The position numbers were made by a program, and so were the translations under genes. From Haemonchus contortus (taxonomy: Eukaryota; Nematoda; Chromadorea; Rhabditida; Trichostrongylidae), in assembly GCA_000469685.2 (NCBI GenBank), contig LS997563.1, positions 47,210,750 to 47,274,749 of the forward strand: DNA of 64,000 nt, read 5' to 3'. Each line of letters starts with the position of its first letter. Position 1 is the stretch's first letter. This document shows, piece after piece, positions 10,696 to 22,078 of the stretch. Below the pieces are notes generated by a model. The model did not search any database. It worked only from the letters and a program-made list of their open reading frames with translations, and had not been told where the DNA came from.

Positions 10696-13060
10696 CCAGT
10701 TGGGCTACGCACGCCACAATGCGTGCACCACATGCCCGCGCATACGCCTACGGTTAAAAGTGTCAATCGGTTGCTCTTCATTTTTAAAATAATGAACCAT
10801 CAAGGTTTGACTGATAGGCAACCAAAGAACTGCGTAGTACTCACAAATGTTCTCAATTGATAATAACACCATTATAAGATTTCGTTATCACTGGACCTTC
10901 TTTCCTCCACGGGTACATCATAAGTTGAGAATCCCAAATTATTGGCGGTCGGATGAGCTTTGTCGTAAATGATATCAAAACATCAAGTATCCTTGTTTTT
11001 CCACCGCGTTACAAATCTTGCTGGGTAGCGGTCGTAATCCATATAATACTCGTAATCATAACTACATCGTAAATACCATTGGGGTTAAATTCAATTGGTA
11101 AGTGCTCTTATCAGTCGCTATCAGCTGTTAGCAGTTCCTATCATTGGTCGTCTACATCTCGCCATACTCCACGTCACACGCCAAACTGTTAAGGCACCAC
11201 TATTAATGCCATTATTATAGTGGCTCTACGCTTCCGAGGGTTTTCATTAGCCCTTATCAGCTCCTGGCCTGGCACCAACCGTTCTTGATCCCTTCACCGA
11301 GTACCAACGATCCTATCACATCTTACTTAACCTATTAATATTCCAAGTTTCCATTATTGACAGAAAGTGCGTTACCGATCTAGTGGCTCTCGCCTTCTAT
11401 AGTTTCTTATCAGTCCTATCAGTTGTTATCAATACCTGTTGCTAAACATTTGCGGTCCCTTCGCATCCCACACCACCTGTCAAGGTGCCAAGGCTTCATC
11501 GCTAATACGAAGGTAGTTAGAGATCCTGAGGCTTATGCCTTCTGAGGTTCCTTATTCATTTCTAACGATAGTTGTCACTTCCTATCATGTGCCATCAGTG
11601 TTCCCATCCTGCCCCCTATTTCTCTTTCAAATTTGAATGCCCTAGGTTCAGTGGGACAGGAGTTGTGAACTTCCGGTCAGACAAACACACAAATACTCCA
11701 ACAGACACACTTAGCCGATTATATGTATAAGTAGGATATTACTTCTCCACCAAGCTCACGTGTTATTTCACTTGAATCCTTATCGTGCCTACGTGGCGGA
11801 CGCACAAACGGGCATACAAACAGACACAAAGTTATCGGTTTATATATATCATGGATCATGGATCATGGATATTTGAGAAGTTCTGCCCACGTCACCACCC
11901 ACTCCTGTGCATGTCCCACCCCTGTAGGTGGATCAAATGTGCTGTTTTGGTTTTGCCCTATGCCCAACCCATACCAAATTTGACCGACTCATGCAGATGC
12001 ATCCCGAGGTAATTCGAATTTCTGTACAATTGAAAGAACAAACAAACAATCAGACGCAAGCGCTTCACATATGATAAGGTGTCGTGTAGATTTCGCCGGA
12101 GTTTTTCCCTTCATCTATCTACTCAAGTATTATGAAGTGGAAAGTTCTTGTAAAAAGTGGAGTGCGCATCTGTGAGCGAAATTCACATTTAAAAATGGAG
12201 ATTTCTAGATTAGATTCTATGGATTTGATGGATTTTCGATTATGTTTCTATGGAAAAATACGCGTCTAGTCTGGAAAATAGGTTAAATGCAAAGGTACTT
12301 TCGATAAAAATTATTCGAGAGCAAAAAAGTTTTTTTTGCCCACGAAGCCTAACCTCTCTCTTCCCTCAGTTGGCTGGGAACCGATAGTTGAATCGTCCAT
12401 AGTATAGGGATTTAGCATGACAGTAAATGGTCAGGAGAACGCTTTTTACGACCGCTCCCAGCAAAGTTTTGTAACTCAATGAAAGATCACGATTCCCTCT
12501 TCGCTTCGATATACTTTCGGCATGACCTAATCCGACCGCTAATGATCTTAGATTCTCATCTAATGAAATATATGTATCCGCTTGAATTGGATAACGCACT
12601 TAATCATTTGCCGTACGTGACTTTCTGGAAGGACAGCACAAACGGGCATACAAACGGACACACAAAGTTAGCGGTTATTATATCCTTTCGCGATGACACT
12701 TCCAACCGCTCATGATCTCAGAATAGTCATTCGATCTAACTGTTCACCCAATATCATTCTGAGATCCTTGAGTGCCCGACCTTCATGTGCTACATTTGAC
12801 TTTTTAGAATGCGCGCGACATGCAAAAAGCACTAGTTAGCGCTTACGCATATAGGAGCATGATCAATGCCATACATCTGATGACCTGAAACGACATCATT
12901 AGCTCCCATCCTGAATTCCCTCTTCTCTAAAAACTGGTTAGCATGCGATCTACCTCCCCACCGCGCTCATTTGATCTCCACGCTCTTGATCGTGCCTACG
13001 TGACTTTTGCGAGGACACACAAACGGACACACAAAGTTAGCGGTTTATATATATGGAGGA
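10696..13060 (-). mobile_element. Helitron family F2 region, nested
   Basis: In minus orientation the left edge reads hairpin GCACGC...GCGTGC, spacer, CTGG, then T (10732 down to 10695), a classical Helitron 3' end. F2 5' ends (TATATATAAACCG followed by the AACTTTGTGTGTCCG block) occur at about 13060, with further diverged starts near 12685 and 11860. This suggests several overlapping or tandem F2 copies. An F1 Helitron occupies 10790-11736 inside it. No Rep/helicase coding was seen. Confidence 0.55.
10790..11736 (-). mobile_element. Helitron family F1 copy nested in F2
   Basis: The 5' end, in minus orientation, begins TCCTACTTATACATATAATC at 11736 and runs into AAGTGTGTCTGTTGG, as in the copies starting at 20652 and 59545. 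The body aligns with 58050-59545 (for example 'attattggcggtcggatgag' near 10945 and 58198). The 3' terminus is not clear here. It lies within F2 sequence on both sides. Confidence 0.55.
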
Positions 13061-13446
13061 TGGATGATATGGCCATGAGATGACCACCAGCTTACTCCCA
13101 TGCCCGTAGCAAAGGAGAGGTTTTCTGAAACTGCAAACATGCATGGTGTGAGTCGACATCATTAGCTTGGTCACACTTTGACCCTGTTCATTACATTTAG
13201 CGAGACCCAATATGTAGCTCTTCTGCAGTTCTTCTGGGGCCAAATTTGGCGTTGAAATACTGGTCATGATCTCTCTAAGCCTATAAAAAACGATTAGAGC
13301 TCCACTTCTTTGTAGTCTGATATTGGTGGTAGGCAACAAACATTGATAGAGCTAGAGATAAGTCTTCTCCGAACGCCTAGTCCGGACTGAAAAGCTTTCG
13401 TACAAATCGATGTTCAAGACCAAGTGTGTATTATCAAGGACACCTA

Positions 13447-14469
13447 CAGTAGCGCTCAGTATTCGGCAAAACGCTTCTTCAATTTCACTTTTCAGTCGTA
13501 ACTCCTTTCCTACTGGATCTAATCAAGCGAAATTTCAATATGTGTAGCATTGGTGTAGTGTGAATACAGTAGCGCTCGAAAGTCTTCGGTCAAATGCTTT
13601 GACGCTTTTTTGTTCATGACTTTTTTCTTAGTAGACCAAATCGCGCGAAATTTGGATATGTTTAACTAGAGCTTATTTCACCCTAGTAAACACTATTTGA
13701 CTGGAAAGCTGCGATATCCACAGATAGAGCAATATGTTTGTTGCGACAGCAGATTTTGCTAAAACTAAAGTTTTTGACGTCTGCACTTATTCGCACCTTA
13801 TGTACGTTTTTCTCATCTATTGTGTTCGGCATTACCGCTCCTACACTTTAGACATGACAAAAAGGAAGGAGATTCTAGAAGGACTATCATCTGTATTTTC
13901 AGTCGATCTTGAGTTCATGTTCTCTGGAATATCTGGGACAGGGTCAGATTGCAGGTCAATAGTGGCAAATATTCACAATACACCCACGCTCCAAATATAG
14001 AAATTTCGCATGATTAGATTCACTAGGAGAGGAGCTACGACTGAAAATACCGCTGAAAAACCATTTCACCGAAGACTTTTGAACGCTACTGTATTTACCA
14101 CTATACCTGCAATCTGTTCACTTTCCAGATATCAAAAATGGCTTGAACAAAAAATCAGCTGGAAGTGATGGCCCTTCTAGCAACCCTTTCCTTTTTACCA
14201 TGTTTTAAGTGTGCGAGCACTAATGTCGAACCCAGAAGAGAAGAAAACGTACATAAGGTCGGAATAAGTGCAGACGTCACAAACTTACATTTGGCACAGT
14301 CTACAAACACCTCCCCATTAGTATGTGGATATGGCTGTTTTGCAGTCAAGTAGCGTTGGACAGTGTAAAATATGCTTCAGGTAAACATATTGAAATTTCA
14401 TGTGATTTGCTCCACTGGGAAAAAAGTTACGGCAAGTTAAAGTTGGCCGAATACTTTTGACCGCTACTG
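13447..14469. mobile_element. Tc1/mariner-type element, interrupted (outer copy)
   Basis: The ends are CAGTAGCGCTCA... at 13447 and its inverted partner ...GCGGTAGCAGT-like (gaccgctactg) finishing at 14469, flanked by TA. Removing the inner insertion (13567-14091) and one TA leaves about 496 bases, the same length as the uninterrupted copy at 31284-31777, to which it is homologous in the opposite orientation. No intact transposase. Confidence 0.78.
13567..14091 (+). mobile_element. Tc1/mariner-type element inserted in its own family
   Basis: This 525-base copy has terminal inverted repeats (CAGTAGCGCTCGAAAGTCTT at the left, the reverse complement ending at 14091) and is flanked by TA on both sides (13565-13566 and 14092-14093). 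It carries a 60-codon-scale open frame near 13857 (MTKRKEILEG) that matches a broken MAKRKG start in the copy at 31284. This could be the remnant of a transposase N-terminus, but that is uncertain. Confidence 0.78.
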
Positions 14470-14479
14470 TATACCGACG

Positions 14480-15500
14480 CTTCATTTGTAGCATGCTGCA
14501 AGGAACAATGCTTCCGAGTGTAGGAAAGGCCGTGCAGCAAGCGATGCCTTCAGGTCCTTTCCTCTCGGTCAGTCCGATGACGTCGTAATTGACCTTCCTT
14601 GCTTGTATCATGAAAACTTCTATACCTTCAGACTGCAAAACACCGTCGCCGTTTTTAATGGACTCCACTACCCCGTTGCCCTGAGTAGCTCGGTCACACA
14701 CTTCACCAACCGAAAAGCGAACTTGTCGCTTTCTCGACCGTCGACTTTCTCATTGAAGTTGTCTATTTCCGTATTCTTCATCTTCGCTAGGGCAGTCTTT
14801 GCTAGCTTCTTGGAACTTCTGTAAGTAGCTAGGTCTTCTAAAGCTCGCTTTTTTTAAACGCGCTTGTAGACCGCTTCCTTTTGCCTCATGTTCGCTAGAC
14901 TTCATCGCTCTAGGACCATGCTTCCTTGTGAATCCACCTCGATTCTCTCCTAGAGTTTCCACTGTACTTTGTAAGTTAACTTCCACGGCGTTGCGCCAGT
15001 ACTTCCGAGTCCTTTAGAGTTTTGTGGGATGATCTTCTCACAAGTCCGTGTTGTGTTTCTGTTTCTCTCCCTCCATTGCTTTAGGTTAACGTCTGAGCTT
15101 TCTTTTTCGCATAGGTACAGCAGACGGCCAGGTCGCGAGATCGGGCCAGGGTCTTCTTGTTCCTCACTCCTACACCTTACCTCCCTTGATCCTTCCTTTC
15201 AAAGCTCCTTCGTTGACTGCCTGCGTGGTCACCCGCTCTTAAGAAATACAGTTCTCTTGTGGGACTGAACTGTTGGCCTCGTCAGTGCTCAGATAGAACT
15301 CATCCTTTCGTACTCGAGACAGCCCGCTTGCGGTGCGTGTACGGATATTATTGCCCTGCCCCTCTTTCATGTCTGTCCTCACAGCCATGATTCGATCGCT
15401 AATCCTGTTGACAGCGGGGACAGAGTCTTTGGAGGATCCTCCCTAGCTTTATTACTGATCCTTCCTGAGACTTTAGACACATTAATTGTGACTTGGTTTC
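14480..15500 (-). pseudogene. RTE-type LINE 5' relic (endonuclease start)
   Basis: Minus-strand codons at about 14620-14540 read [17 protein letters not shown], closely matching [17 protein letters not shown] in the RTE relic at 43650. This is the beginning of the apurinic-type endonuclease domain. The 14750-15480 stretch upstream on the minus strand is presumed 5' leader, as it lacks recognisable coding. The endonuclease is cut short at about 14475 by the neighbouring Tc1-type element. Confidence 0.55.
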
Positions 15501-18500
15501 ACCATCAGCTGGTCTGTCATCCTAAGTCTGATGCTGATAGCGATACCATTTTTTGCAATTTTTGCGAGGCATGGATTTGCTTTAACAGGGATCAAACTCG
15601 CACTCTTTTTAAGTGCAGACTTCATTCTTCTATGGAAGCCAATTCATGTTTTTGTAGCGAAATCGTAGACATTGTAGGCGCTTTGATTCGGGATTGGTGC
15701 GTATTGGATCTTTCTCAATCATTGTTTTTATGTGTTTCGATAAATCCCTTAGAATGGGCTCCAGTCATGAAGAACTTCGTTTAAACCAAAGTGGAAATTG
15801 AACATTAAGACGAATCAGAGCTGAACCAGAACAAGAAGACAGGTCTGAATGGGCGGAACCACGCCGAAGCGCCATTATTTGCATGTGAGGTTTCTCAACT
15901 TGCGTATTCGAGGGAAGTACTTGATCGACAAGGGTTCCGAAAGTGCTTCAATTCACTTCACTTGCTTCAATTCATTCAGTTTCCTACATATTACCTGGAG
16001 AATAGGAATTGTTCAGAGGAGGTTGCTAAGAAGTGCTTTAAGAATCTAAATCGTTAACTCTCATAATGACCACTATAGCCCACCCTTATCTACTCTACTT
16101 GGTCTCCATGGCGGCATCACCTATCTCGAAGATTTCATTTGCGTCGAAAAACATCGCGAGCACACATCTCGAAACGGGTAATTGTCAAGTCCAGCTGTCG
16201 ACGGTTAGCTGATGAGGACGTTCATGCTACTAAAGAATGTTTGTTTTTTCAAAACCTCGACGTATCACTGCTTCTGCTTATCGTTTTCTACTTTTCTTCT
16301 TTATAAATTATTCCATAACATGAAATTCACAGTGAGAAAAAACGTATGTGAAGTACAAAAGTGTTCAGAAGTATTGCCACAGGGACAAAATTGCCTTTAG
16401 CTTTCCACGCGTCGAGAAAGCGAGCTTTACTCAGTGACCTCCCCCCCCCCCCTCCCATTTATCAAGGTTTCCGTAAGAAACCTGCATTGGAAATGGAAAT
16501 CACATTAATCTTCATAGTAATTGATGCTTTTCAATACACATCATTGCATGTGGCTTGCCTACATTCACAGCTCATTATAAAATGATACCATTTTTCATTT
16601 TCAGAAATTCCAAGGCTTTCACAGCTAGCCAAGTGTGTTTTTTGTGAGTAATTCATATCTACCTATATTACACATACATATCTTTTCCTGGTTGTTTATT
16701 CTCAATCTTATCAGGCTACTTCTATGAGGTTCTTTTTGTTAATGTCTTCCATCCTTTTGAATAGTACCTCATTCCCTAATGCAGAATGATTTCATTCTGA
16801 TGTGATGTTTTCAATGGAAAGTTGAGCATTTTCAATTCTCCATCCTTGACTCAGCCGAAAAGATGGGGTAGGCAGATCTTAATGCACATTCCTCATTGTC
16901 AAGGGGCTATGATGTCCGAAGAAGTTTTTACGACATGCGCTCGATTTCCATACAGAATCAGTACGGCATTCGATTGTTAATGGCCATTTCAGTTTATAAT
17001 CTTCTGTAATTGTGAAAATATAATAGGATCACAGGATTTATGTGCGATGCGATTGTTGACGTAACCGTTTAGTGGTTTTTCTACTTGCCTAGTTTTTGGA
17101 CAAGTAGAAACATTACTTAACGGTTATGTGTGCAGTTTTCTTCATTTGATTGCTCTCCTCGTAGTCAATAGCCTCATATTTCGAAGGGGTTATTTTCATA
17201 GGTGAGCCTTTTGTTGCGAGTCGCGACCCAAGCATGTGTGTTCCAATGCGTTAACACCGAGACCTTTGTTGTTAGAGCTCTACTATAGCTGTGGATAGCG
17301 ATACACAGCACAGTTGGCTATTCAATTTTCTCTCGCGGCACATCACGCCCCTTGTAGAAATTCCCTTTGCTACGACACTAACATTCAAAGAAGCGATTTT
17401 TTCGGGCTCTGCCTTTCTAATGTGACTAGATGACCGTATCAGAAGTGCTATCAGTTTTAACTCTCCCGTGCTTTCATCGTTGCGTGGGCTAATTGTGATA
17501 AATACCCTGTTTTCTCATTCCTCATATGTTTTCATAAACTTTAATGTTGATTCGATCGAACCGCTTTATGGTCTGCTACTTTATAGATTTTGATGATCTT
17601 TTCTTCTGTATCTTTCTGGATTATTGAATTAGTTTAATACAACCAGAAGTGGCTGTGGACTTAAACCGTGCCAAATTAATGATCTGAGGATGTTTATCGA
17701 ATGTGATTTGAAATTCTTTCCAAATTCCTTTGAAGGGTATTCCTGCGGTCCGTCCACTGAAAGGTGATGTTACACACGAGGAAGGTCTTGGCTATTTTTA
17801 AATTTAAGCGGTATAGAAATGCTTCTTCTCCTTCCCTTGTCACCGCTTTCATTCACTTATTTTTTGTCGAATGAAATCGTTTGCATTTAGAATAGCTTCT
17901 TCTTGGATTATGCAGCTCGTTTAGCAGATTAAATCGGGTGTCTAATTTTCTACAAATCGCCCTTCCCGGGTTCAGTCATCTTCTTCACAAAGCTTGAATA
18001 CCAATAATCCCATTCTAAGTATCTGCGCTGAAGGCGTAATTATGTCCAAGTGCCTCTCGGAAACTCTTACGTAGGACCTTCTGTTCAAGGCAGAGAGTGT
18101 CTCAGCATGAGAACACACCCGTTTCTCTTCAACTATAATTAAACCCGCTCCCATGCTTCCGTCGCACTGAGGTCATATTCCCACCCTTTCTTGTAATACC
18201 ACTCGCTATTCCTGGAATTAGCCTTGATTGGCTTTCTTACTCGAATTGACTACTTGGGAATTCCTTCTGTGCCATTGATATGTTGATGGGTGTCAGAAGG
18301 TTGTAGTGACGTTTACTTCCAATGGAGTCATACGTTTAATTGATATCTCGTTTTCGCAGGCAGCGAATTGACGCGAGAAGGAAGCGTAAGCAAAGAGAAA
18401 AACCAAAAAAATTAAGTCTGCATGATTTTTCCGAAATTTCATAGGACTGTTGTTCGGAGCTTGGTGCCCTTTAGAAAGTGTTCCATAGCGATTTGTACGG

Positions 18501-20651
18501 CAGTCGCACCGAGAATTTTCTCTAACAGCTGAATAGTTACAGAACTGCTACTGTTTAGGATTTTTCCTAAACTTGCAGTCGCTTATAGTGAATTTTCTCT
18601 ACTTCGGACTAACTTTAGACAAATTTACATTTGAATAATCAGGAGCAAACTGCGAGGGCTTCTCTTTTCTCTGCAAATTGCAACCACATACTTTCCTACG
18701 TGAAGGGAAAAAAATCAGTGAGTATCCTATAGTTCTTTTCGTGCGAAATTAAGATAAACGTTGTAAGGTAAAATTTGGTGTGAAAGAATGAGGCTTAAAC
18801 GTGCAGCAATTTAACATTCACAATGTGCCACACAACTCAACCCAGTATTATATCACAGATTCACTTTGCGTAAGTTGTTAGGTTACATAATATCAATGTT
18901 AGCTTACAAGTAAGCGGATACTTGGAGCAATGATTACGCTGTTTTAAGCGACTTTACCACGAAAGTAGTGATTTTGGAGGGATTCATTGATAGAGGTACT
19001 CGTGAGAAAAGTCGAGATGTTTGCTTCGACAATAGCATTTTGGAGATGTCTACTCCCTTGATGTTTCTTGAGTAACGTGCAGGAGTAGCGAAGGAGAACT
19101 TCAGGCGATGCATTTATTCTTTATTTCTACCTTAGGTCAGACTCTTTAGCATAAATAGCGTTCCTCTCTTCGCAACGGTGAATAAGAAGCAAGTGTTCCT
19201 CGAACATCCTCATTCATCGAGGTGGCTAAATTACGCTTTTAGCGAGACCCGTTTTTATTTCGTGTTTTATGAAGTTGTTCACGCAGGAAACTGCATTGAT
19301 CATAGAAGAAAGGCAGCAGATCTGCATTTCTTTTACCTCTTTTTTCCCTATTTGCAAATATACGATAACAGATTCCTCAAAAACACAATTAGGGCTGAAA
19401 TGCTTGAGAATAGCAACTATCTTGGGGATATGCTACATACTTTACTTTTCCACAGTGCGGCCTGTACATTCCAAACAATATTCTACTGGAAGAACCTGAT
19501 ATGCTGCCAATCGGGACGATGGAAGGCTTTGGGTGGGATAGTATGAAAATCAGGCAGCGCCACCTATCATCGTCCAATGTGCTCATGTTTCCTAAGTTAT
19601 GATGAATTGTACAATCAACTTAAATAAACGTCGTAGAAATAAGGGGGTACCAAAGAGGAATGTTACAAATCAGGGCAGATGGGTGTACTACATGGATTAC
19701 TGCATGATATTCAATGGTTATATTCGCGGGAGCATGGCTATCGGTTTGAAGAGCCCATGCTTCTTGCCTATGTATGTGCCATGAGCATGTCTTATGTGAG
19801 TCATTCTCACTTCATATGCTGCAAAATCCGGTTCAATTTCTTATTACTTTGAATTCGACCCAGTTTTATGTCATGCTTCATGTCTATGTAATATGAGGTT
19901 AATGCAGATCTAAAACCACAGAGTAAATCAGTCTTACAACGGGGTCAGCTAGGCCTAACCGCCTGTTTTCAAGAACAAGATCTGTCGGTGTGTGTCAGTA
20001 TTATAGTATAATGCCAATGGTGCAACAGGTATGTAAATTAGCATCTGAGATGAAATGCTTTTTTGGTCGAGTACAACAACTAGTAGATGGATTTAATATA
20101 ATGGACGGGTGTGTTTATCCAATATTTATCTAGCTTCCCAGCGGGAAGGTATTTTTTTACTAGCACATGTCTTGTGCAGACCTAGTAAATCGCTAGCTTT
20201 CAACGCATAGTGTCTTGTTCGCTGACAAGACAGCTCCGATGTGCAGTAGAAAGGCTTTCAGGGATTTTTTATAGGAAGCTTATTAATAAATTCATACGCT
20301 CTCAAGTGTTATATGTCTATGACAAATTCGGACTCTGATCGAATCGATTATTATATGGGCTTTCCTAAACTAATCAATTCTTTGTAGTTGCATGTAGGAA
20401 TAGAATTAATTGGTAGCTCAACTACCTTGGCGTTGCAGACGAATAGATGAAAAGAAAAGGGAAATAGATTAAAAGCATACGGTCTGAAGCTTTCTGTACT
20501 TATCCTTTGACCACATGAGTTGCTTCATGCTAGTAGTTACACGGAATTAGATTTTTAAGTGGCACTGCGTAGGGCTCGACATTTTTCATTAAATGAGCGC
20601 AGTGCATTCTAAGAAGTGCAAGGTGACCGCACTTGTATTGAAATTGACTTA
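15501..20651. other. Long stretch with no recognised gene
   Basis: AT-rich, with only short open frames. The longest is 19178-19546 (122 codons, plus), without family resemblance, codon-bias support or adjacent splice-consistent exons. A run of C residues is at 16441-16454. One hairpin of note is annotated separately at 17062-17126. Undetected small-exon genes cannot be excluded by eye. Confidence 0.4.
17062..17126. ncRNA. Precursor-microRNA-like hairpin (candidate)
   Basis: A 26-nt left arm (17062-17087, starting TAACCGTTTAGTGG) faces a 26-nt right arm (17101-17126, ending ACTTAACGGTTA) across a 13-nt loop. Twenty-two positions are Watson-Crick pairs and at least two others can be G-U in one transcript orientation. 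The size and geometry suit a nematode precursor microRNA. It lies outside the recognised repeats. A short MITE would look the same, and no seed family was recognised. Confidence 0.35.
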
Positions 20652-22078
20652 TCCTACTTTATATAATTCGCTAAGTGTGTCTGTTGGTGTGTCGGTGTGT
20701 GTGTGTGTGTGTGTGTGTGTCGGTGTGTGTGTTTGACCGGAAATTCATAGCTCCTGTCCCCGTGGACCTAGAAAGCTCAAATTTGGTAGGAGTACGGGGG
20801 GCAGAAAGGGAATACTTATGGCAGGTGGCAGAACCGGACTCCGCCCACAGGGGGCGGGGCGTGCGCGATAGAAGTTTTGGGCCGCAAACTCATAACTCCT
20901 GTTCCACTGGACCCAGAGCGTTCAAACTTGGTAAGAGTAAAGGAAACAGGATGGGAACACTAATGGCAGGTGGCAGAACCGGACTTCGCCTGCAAGGGGC
21001 GAGGCGTGCGCGATAGAAATTTTAGATCGCAAATTCATAACTCCTGTCCCAGTGGACCCAAAGCGTTCAAAATCGGTAAGAGTACAGAGGGCGGCATCGG
21101 AACACTTATGGCAGGTAGTAGGAGCGGACTCCGCCTGCAAGGGGAGGGGCGTACGCGTTAGAAATTTTAGATCGCAAATTCATAACTCCTGTCCCAGTGG
21201 AACCAAAGCGTTCAAAATCGACAGGAGTACAGGCTGCGGCATGGTAACACTTACGGCAGTTGGCAAGATCGAACTCATCCTAAGGTGGGCGGGGCGTACG
21301 CATTAGAAATTTTAGGTTGCAAATTCATAACTCATAATAATAACATAATAACAAGCGAGCAAGCGTTGCAATCCCCTTCGCGTCAACACTGGAACCTTTT
21401 CAATGACGGCAATGTATGATACGTGGTTGTAGGTACTCTGTGACACGAACTGATAACATTTGATAAGAACTGATAAGGATCCTTACAGAGCAAAAGGGTA
21501 TTCATGATCAAATACTGACTCTTTGAGATGTTTCATTCAATAAGACGGGTAAATGCAGTAATAGCGACCGATCAAAGACATTTCTCCATAACGAAATGAG
21601 AATATTGTCCATTTCTTGCTATTAAACTACGACCGTTACGTAATAAGCTTTGTGACACAATGAAGTACCACGATTCCTTTTTGTTTTCTGACATATCATT
21701 TGTGGCTAAACTCATCTGACCGCTAATGAGTCGGGATTCCCAATTAATGAAAACTCCGTGGGAAAAATGTTCTATTGATAACGACATCTGTGATAGGTGC
21801 TACTATCCATTTCTGGGTACCATTCAAGACGTTGGCTTTCAATCAGTTAAGCCATCAATGTGACACGTTTTCGAGATAAAGAGCAATGATTCGAGACTTC
21901 TAATTAGTATACAATCAAATATAATACTGAACAAATCGTTCCCAATTCGGAGCTAATGCTGGGAGTGTAGAGCTTTCAAGGAAAAGCAAATTTTTTACAA
22001 GAAGGAGGAGCGCCCGGCGAAGCCGGGCGACACCATAAGAAGGAGGGAAACCTGGCGTTAGCCGGGCGGCCCGACTGG
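20652..22078 (+). mobile_element. Complete-looking non-autonomous Helitron (family F1)
   Basis: It begins TCCTACTTTATATAATTCGC directly after an A and ends with hairpin CCTGGC-GTTA-GCCGGG, then CGGCCCGACTGG directly before a T. This is the expected arrangement of a Helitron placed between A and T. The 1427-base body has a TG-rich 5' part (20690-20735), four roughly 145-bp tandem units, a conserved middle shared with the copy at 185-1631, and a second GC hairpin (about 22012-22030). No protein-coding capacity for Rep or helicase is visible, so it would depend on an autonomous relative. Confidence 0.72.
20750..21335 (+). repeat. Tandem repeat, about 145-bp unit, four copies
   Basis: The landmark cttatggcagg (with small changes) recurs at about 20816, 20961, 21105 and 21250. 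Each is followed by a 'ggactccgcc' block and 'cataactcctgt'. Two copies of the same unit, one with an internal deletion, sit at 395-590 in the related Helitron. The open frames across this block come from the repeat and are not genes. Confidence 0.75.

Noticed and set aside
19178..19546. 122-codon plus-strand open frame as a gene
   Set aside because: No recognisable domain, no splice-consistent neighbours, and similar lengths arise by chance in 64 kb of this composition.
20675..21306. Several overlapping plus-strand open frames with shared peptides
   Set aside because: They follow the 145-bp tandem units and the TG run of a Helitron; the apparent repeated protein is a product of the DNA repeat.
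20750..21335. Evenly spaced repeats that might suggest a CRISPR-like array
   Set aside because: Units are 145 bases, contiguous and similar throughout, with no short repeat/spacer pattern; the organism is a eukaryote.
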